Both the position numbers and the translations under genes were made by a program. The notes beneath the pieces were generated by a model that saw nothing but the letters and a program-made list of their open reading frames with translations, ran no database searches and was not told the DNA's origin. Shown here piece after piece: positions 6,701 through 8,237 of a stretch of 8,237 nt of DNA. Each line of letters begins with the position of its first letter. Within the stretch, counting starts at the first letter, position 1. The stretch comes from a bacterium (GTDB taxonomy: Bacteria; Chlamydiota; Chlamydiia; Chlamydiales; JAFEGQ01). Location of the stretch: NCBI GenBank assembly GCA_021809305.1, contig JAKBAF010000046.1, positions 1 to 8,237 of the forward strand. Reading direction: 5' to 3'.

Positions 6701-7117
6701 AACCCCGACAAGGAGGATATCGCAGGCTTGCCCTTCAACCGTCATGGAAATCCGTGGGAGGGGCATAGCACAGATTCAGGGACGCTCTACACACCGCTCG
6801 CGCAGGGGCGCCTTGAAGAGAGCCTTGCGCTCGATTTCAACTCCTGGGTGGGAGTCGACCAGTATGCTAAAGCGATACTCGCAACTCCCGCGCTCGATGC
6901 CGCAGATAAGGCCGGCTTTGACATACTCCAGACATTTGCTGAGGCGAATATGCAGCTAACCGCCACCTCAGGCAAACTCTACTACCAGGACAATAACTGG
7001 CTCTACACCCTCCCTTACGCCATCAACCTGACCGTCGGGATGGAGTTTGACACGCAAACCGAAGCGGCAACAACCCTCCAGCCCGGCAGCCCCTCCTGCC
7101 AACTTCTTACGCGATAG
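3752..7117 (+). CDS. Secreted GH81-like (endo-beta-1,3-glucanase family) protein with altered catalytic residues
   Basis: 1121 residues from the TTG start. GH81 enzymes hydrolyse beta-1,3-glucans such as laminarin. A signal peptide (hydrophobic about 15-31, cleavage near AVSG) leads into a region with the family-like NQFYVS segment (about 88-93), a Pro/Ala/Thr linker (156-203), three copies of a beta-sandwich segment (229-560), then the catalytic half (about 625-1121). Family-like signatures are IEYNGLTPLITF, FDNGQTWLVYV, PFVGILRVAV, DTLTPGVVST, YNVHHSQYGLWLGAAAIV, NPWEGHSTDSG and LEESLALDFNSW. In my recollection of GH81, YNDHH carries the general-acid Asp and QESSSE the paired Glu. Here these read YNVHH (Val927) and EESLAL (Glu1023 kept, Leu1027 in place of the second Glu). 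About 20 extra residues lie between the two motifs, and the C-terminus looks shorter than usual. It follows the 195-residue exported gene by 10 bp. Family membership is from memory of motifs, without alignment. Confidence 0.8.
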   Translation: MRLIPKSWRANLDSPFLLLFLVTSLLTGAVSGAPLFNTITIPQFGGTVNQNLPLQPQNRLNPFEPIRTNDFQALQQIAANSGQIIRVNQFYVSQGPTGVGLTFPATQTNLNLEITTPTDNAELIFGCTESADLGRRTHFFSTQAMSIAYRPKELVAPTGATAATPTSPALPPATPGPAPFSATPPTTPIPTTPAQPPGPALPSNFIANFPAEPTPVAVPSVPQLFQVFFARIVEISTNGPTIHSIIIDGTEVALPNTSRPVTLPPGNQFVITLDNGQLFFLNVVNSLDPLQLVINSGRTLLVSKTAFTGRLAWSNALVPLQPKGLFNEFQFNNLSPVLVTNGPTIDTIVIDGVPVNSALFIPPPGRPFGALPAGHTFDLTLSNGDHWLIQINPAISPISFVINPERTLFRSTTDFSATLTFSSRQERRTITLGQTINVGSTNATFFTLIDTVSGSRAESGSFVDYNVIGNAYHDIEYNGLTPLITFSQATLQSFFVDGVRRPLPSGSQSEAGRKFKFVFDNGQTWLVYVEQSIDPISLIATNNGRVQAAAPFVGILRVAVIQTTPVENIGPVVRNPQVGRFWSTAADTQTSPVTPISPFLLWPQQWVTKVDAQIVHNIQRGIFVPTCGIVAELLPLLARRNFTAASRYFQSIHQVAYPLGLNRFNNFFLLLLTNNLSASIDSYQSASRPSPSYGIVPSAALTEASYDAYRHTIPLTADIFFSANSYEWAYSCIGGAINPLILFPAYKRLDPTLHSAPIPAFAVLDPIKGPLLGVSAVNGMVSFQEGPLPSFYATDYIPPTLAFKGQELSRLQSLFKEVQAEIITATTLPETGQQLFELALSVKIAQFVFARIPGVSSFIKSFTQPLIDQIKTTLNQWLITHVDAQGNPLPDSFTGDTLTPGVVSTSGVLQTTNATEQLDQGNAIYNVHHSQYGLWLGAAAIVIQWDDLFNTQDPWIAQLISTTDKSSIVKRKVFMDMLWRDSRNPDKEDIAGLPFNRHGNPWEGHSTDSGTLYTPLAQGRLEESLALDFNSWVGVDQYAKAILATPALDAADKAGFDILQTFAEANMQLTATSGKLYYQDNNWLYTLPYAINLTVGMEFDTQTEAATTLQPGSPSCQLLTR
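4217..4360 (+). other. Pro/Ala/Thr-rich linker in the GH81-like protein
   Basis: Residues 156-203 are almost entirely Pro, Ala, Thr, Ser and Gly, with repeated short PATP, TTPIPTTP and PPGPALP elements. Such linkers separate domains in secreted carbohydrate-active proteins. It lies just before the first beta-sandwich repeat, in a place where ordinary GH81 proteins are not expected to have one, and so looks like an insertion. Confidence 0.8.
4436..4690 (+). repeat. GH81 beta-sandwich segment, copy 1
   Basis: Residues 229-313. The pattern is an aromatic start, NGPTIHSIIIDG, then FVITLDNGQLFFLNV, SLDPLQLVIN and AFTGRLAW. It aligns with copies 2 and 3 by the order VDG/IDG, F-x-hydrophobic-x-NG, DPI/DPL and a final F-x-G-x-L. 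At DNA level the NGPTI-IDG part is very close to copy 2, which points to a fairly recent duplication. Confidence 0.75.
4742..5014 (+). repeat. GH81 beta-sandwich segment, copy 2
   Basis: Residues 331-421. It begins FNNLSPVLV, then NGPTIDTIVIDG, FDLTLSNGDHWLIQI, ISPISFVIN and DFSATLTF. It keeps the NG-x-x-W feature of copy 3, which copy 1 has lost (NGQLFF). It is closest to copy 1 at the NGPTI motif. Confidence 0.75.
5180..5431 (+). repeat. GH81 beta-sandwich segment, copy 3 (most family-like)
   Basis: Residues 477-560. YNGLTPLITF, LQSFFVDG, FKFVFDNGQTWLVYV, SIDPISLIA and APFVGILRVAV match what I recall of the single segment in ordinary GH81 N-terminal domains (YNGLTP, NG-x-TWLLY, PF-x-G-x-I-x-VA). 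It is therefore the likely ancestral copy, with copies 1 and 2 added upstream. Confidence 0.72.
6527..6847 (+). other. Degenerate GH81 catalytic centre
   Basis: The interval spans the two motifs expected to carry the catalytic acids. In YNVHHSQYG the position of the usual Asp is Val927, codon GTC at 6530-6532, one base away from the Asp codon GAC. In EESLALDFNSW the first Glu (Glu1023) is kept, while the second Glu position is Leu1027 (CTC at 6830-6832), which no single change converts to a Glu codon. The flanking HH, YG, AAA, EGH, N and W residues of the family are kept, so the alignment is anchored on both sides. Confidence 0.65.
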
Positions 7118-7164
7118 AAGGATTCATTTTAGTTTCCTCTGCCCTCTCGTTAACAACTCACCTC

Positions 7165-7194
7165 TTGCTAATTAAGCCTCCAATGCTCTAAAAC
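7165..7194 (+). promoter_or_regulatory. Possible sigma-70-type promoter for the TPR operon
   Basis: TTGCTA (7165-7170) and TAAAAC (7189-7194) each match the consensus at four of six positions with an 18-nt spacer, in an AT-rich gap upstream of the gene at 7248. A weak call; it overlaps the inverted repeat at 7170-7218. Confidence 0.3.
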
Positions 7195-7218
7195 TAATGG
7201 CTACAGAGAGTCTTAATT
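7170..7218. repeat. AT-rich inverted repeat, possible weak terminator or regulatory site
   Basis: AATTAAGCCTC (7170-7180) pairs with GAGTCTTAATT (7208-7218) with one mismatch, around a 27-nt loop, and is followed by a short T run (to 7221). It lies between the GH81-like gene and the next operon. The stem is AT rich and the loop long, so it is a poor intrinsic terminator; an operator is equally possible. The rest of the 7118-7247 gap shows nothing else clear. Confidence 0.35.
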
Positions 7219-7247
7219 TTTGGAATTCTTAAAATCGAGCCTTAATA

Positions 7248-7727
7248 ATGCCAGAGCCATCGGTCATCTCCAATCTCGATCCTTACTGGCATCAACGTTG
7301 GGCCGAAAGAGCGCATGGCAAAGAAGAGGAGGAGGTAGCGCCCACAAGCGGAGCTCGTGCCATCCATGCTACCAACAGTGTAGGTGGAGTGACGGTCAAG
7401 AGTGGCCAGCGCGCCCTTTTGCCTGTGGCAAGAGAGTACTCCCTCGACCACTACCTAAAACCTGGCTATGGCAGCTCAATCGCCCTCTTTACTGAACCAC
7501 CGGGTCCCGGAGTTAGCCACGATGTCTGGCGCAACCCCCACGCGCTTCCCAAAACCGATCTCATTCGCATCTGGCGCAAGATCTCCTCATTCCTGAAGCG
7601 ACGAGGGAGCTCCTCAGAGATCGATGAGCAGAAGCGCCGCATCCTCGAGGTCGTCAAGACCTTGCGATCAATTAGAGGCGAGATCGATCAGATCCTATCT
7701 GGTAGCGGAGGGCTCCTTGGAGACTAA
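7248..7727 (+). CDS. Hypothetical protein, 159 residues, polar N-terminus and helical C-terminus
   Basis: I do not recognise it. There is one methionine in the protein, at 7248, so the ATG start is the natural choice, although no good Shine-Dalgarno is visible. There is no signal peptide or membrane segment. Residues 1-100 are rich in Pro, Gly, Ser and charged residues (including HGKEEEEVAP) and look largely disordered. Residues 103-150 are strongly basic and helical, ending in a likely coiled coil (EIDEQKRRILEVVKTLRSIR), then a GSGG tail. The next gene, a TPR protein, starts inside its last codons, so the two are translationally coupled. A small non-Sec protein beside a TPR chaperone-like gene could be a type III secretion substrate or structural partner; that is inference from position only. 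Confidence 0.72.
   Translation: MPEPSVISNLDPYWHQRWAERAHGKEEEEVAPTSGARAIHATNSVGGVTVKSGQRALLPVAREYSLDHYLKPGYGSSIALFTEPPGPGVSHDVWRNPHALPKTDLIRIWRKISSFLKRRGSSSEIDEQKRRILEVVKTLRSIRGEIDQILSGSGGLLGD
7707..7712 (+). promoter_or_regulatory. Shine-Dalgarno GGAGGG supporting the TTG start at 7717
   Basis: GGAGGG lies 4 nt before TTG 7717, inside the end of the upstream gene. It favours this start over the in-frame ATG at 7624, which lacks a good site and would overlap the upstream gene by 104 nt. Confidence 0.6.
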
Positions 7728-8190
7728 AACAGCAAATGAGATCGACTGGCGCCAGCTTCTCGGCTGGGGCGAGGCGGAGTGCCAAGACCTGCGCGTTGTT
7801 GGTTACTCCTATCTCCAACAAGGCAAATACAAGAGAGCCCTCCCCTTCTTCGAGGCGCTTGTCATCCTAAGCCCAGCAGAGCCCTACCACCACCAGACGC
7901 TCGGCGCCCTCTACCTCCAGCTTGGCAGGTTCGAGCAAGCACTCGAGACCCTAGAAGAGGCTCTTATTTTAAGCCCCTCCCACCCCCCAACCCTTCTTAA
8001 TAAAGCTAAGGCCCTCTTTAGCAGAGGTCTCCACAAAGAGACCCACCAGCTCGCCTCTCGGCTTCAACACTCCCCGCTACCCTCCATCTCGGGGCCGGCG
8101 CAAGCGCTCCTAATTGCCATCGGATTGCAAGTGGATGGGAGGGGGCTTTTACATGGCTCTGGTACGAGCTCGAGAGCAGGTCGTGATTAA
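7717..8190 (+). CDS. TPR protein, type III secretion chaperone-like (SycD/CdsG type)
   Basis: 157 residues from TTG 7717 (187 residues after Met if ATG 7624 were used). Three TPR units are visible: about 25-54 (GYSYLQQGKYKRALPFFEAL), 59-92 (LGALYLQLGRFEQALETLEEAL) and 93-126 (LLNKAKALFSRGLHKE). The opening IDWRQLLGWGEAECQDLR is a short helix before the repeats. Size, repeat number and the phrase FFEALVILSP followed by LGALY are like class II type III secretion chaperones (LcrH/SycD) and the chlamydial TPR protein CdsG, which bind translocators or needle subunits in the cytoplasm. No needle, translocator or ATPase gene lies in the window, so the link is family resemblance only. The last 20 or so residues (VDGRGLLHGSG onward) are low complexity. 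It overlaps the upstream gene by 11 nt and probably the next one by 38 nt. Confidence 0.75.
   Translation: METKTANEIDWRQLLGWGEAECQDLRVVGYSYLQQGKYKRALPFFEALVILSPAEPYHHQTLGALYLQLGRFEQALETLEEALILSPSHPPTLLNKAKALFSRGLHKETHQLASRLQHSPLPSISGPAQALLIAIGLQVDGRGLLHGSGTSSRAGRD
8138..8145 (+). promoter_or_regulatory. Shine-Dalgarno-like GGAGGGGG before ATG 8153
   Basis: A strong purine run inside the end of the TPR gene ends 7 nt before ATG 8153. It is the main reason for calling a gene start there. Confidence 0.45.
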
Positions 8191-8237
8191 TAGACAGCCT
8201 GCGCCGAGCGCCAGAAAGGGGCTAAGAGAAAGAAGCG
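8153..8237 (+). CDS. Probable start of a third gene in the TPR operon, cut by the right edge
   Basis: ATG 8153 opens a frame of 28 codons with no stop to the end of the window. It begins MALVRAREQVVINRQPAPSA and then turns basic (RKGLRERS). A good ribosome site precedes it and it overlaps the TPR stop by 38 nt, matching the overlapping style of this operon. The visible part is too short to assign a family; it has no signal peptide. It could be chance openness in a G+C-rich stretch. Confidence 0.5.
   Translation, partial: MALVRAREQVVINRQPAPSARKGLRERS

Noticed and set aside
7060..7160. Possible frameshift near the end of the GH81-like gene
   Set aside because: The other frames did not continue with recognisable GH81 C-terminal sequence, so the present stop is kept.
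7624..7716. ATG 7624 as start of the TPR gene
   Set aside because: It would overlap the upstream gene by 104 nt without a good ribosome site; the extra 31 residues are low-complexity Ser/Arg.
1..8237. tRNA, rRNA, CRISPR array, insertion sequence or integrase
   Set aside because: I saw no cloverleaf-like segment, spaced direct-repeat array, terminal inverted repeats or transposase/integrase motifs.

Overview
The window looks like bacterial chromosome from a Gram-negative organism. It has about half G+C by eye (not counted). Genes are tightly packed, several proteins carry Sec signals, one has a lipobox, and there is an outer-membrane secretin. My best guess is a member of the Chlamydiota, probably an environmental or amoeba-associated lineage. 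This rests on a cysteine-rich secretin, a TPR protein resembling chlamydial type III secretion chaperones (CdsG / SycD-like), and secreted proteins of unknown function. It is inference from protein character; there is no rRNA or other marker gene here.

Layout. (1) Minus strand, 2973 down to 1: an 821-residue secretin with N0-N1-N2-N3 domains, a C-terminal secretin core and a tail holding ten cysteines. It is followed after 21 bp by a gene for a lipoprotein that runs off the left edge. The two are probably co-transcribed and act at the outer membrane. (2) A 180-bp divergent intergenic region. (3) Plus strand 3154-7117: a 195-residue Sec-secreted protein of unknown function, then after 10 bp a 1121-residue secreted protein starting at TTG. 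The large protein resembles glycoside hydrolase family 81 (endo-beta-1,3-glucanase), but key catalytic positions appear to be lost, and part of its beta-sandwich is present in three copies. (4) A 130-bp gap with an AT-rich inverted repeat. (5) Plus strand 7248-8237: a 159-residue protein of unknown function with a helical C-terminus, an overlapping TPR protein, and an overlapping start of a third gene cut by the right edge.

How the parts could fit together (inference): a secretin/lipoprotein pair sits back to back with genes for two exported proteins, next to a TPR-chaperone operon of the kind found in type III secretion loci. The most interesting item is the GH81-like protein. Its fold signatures are kept but the catalytic centre is eroded and the N-terminal domain is expanded, as expected for a secreted glucan-binding or otherwise repurposed pseudoenzyme.
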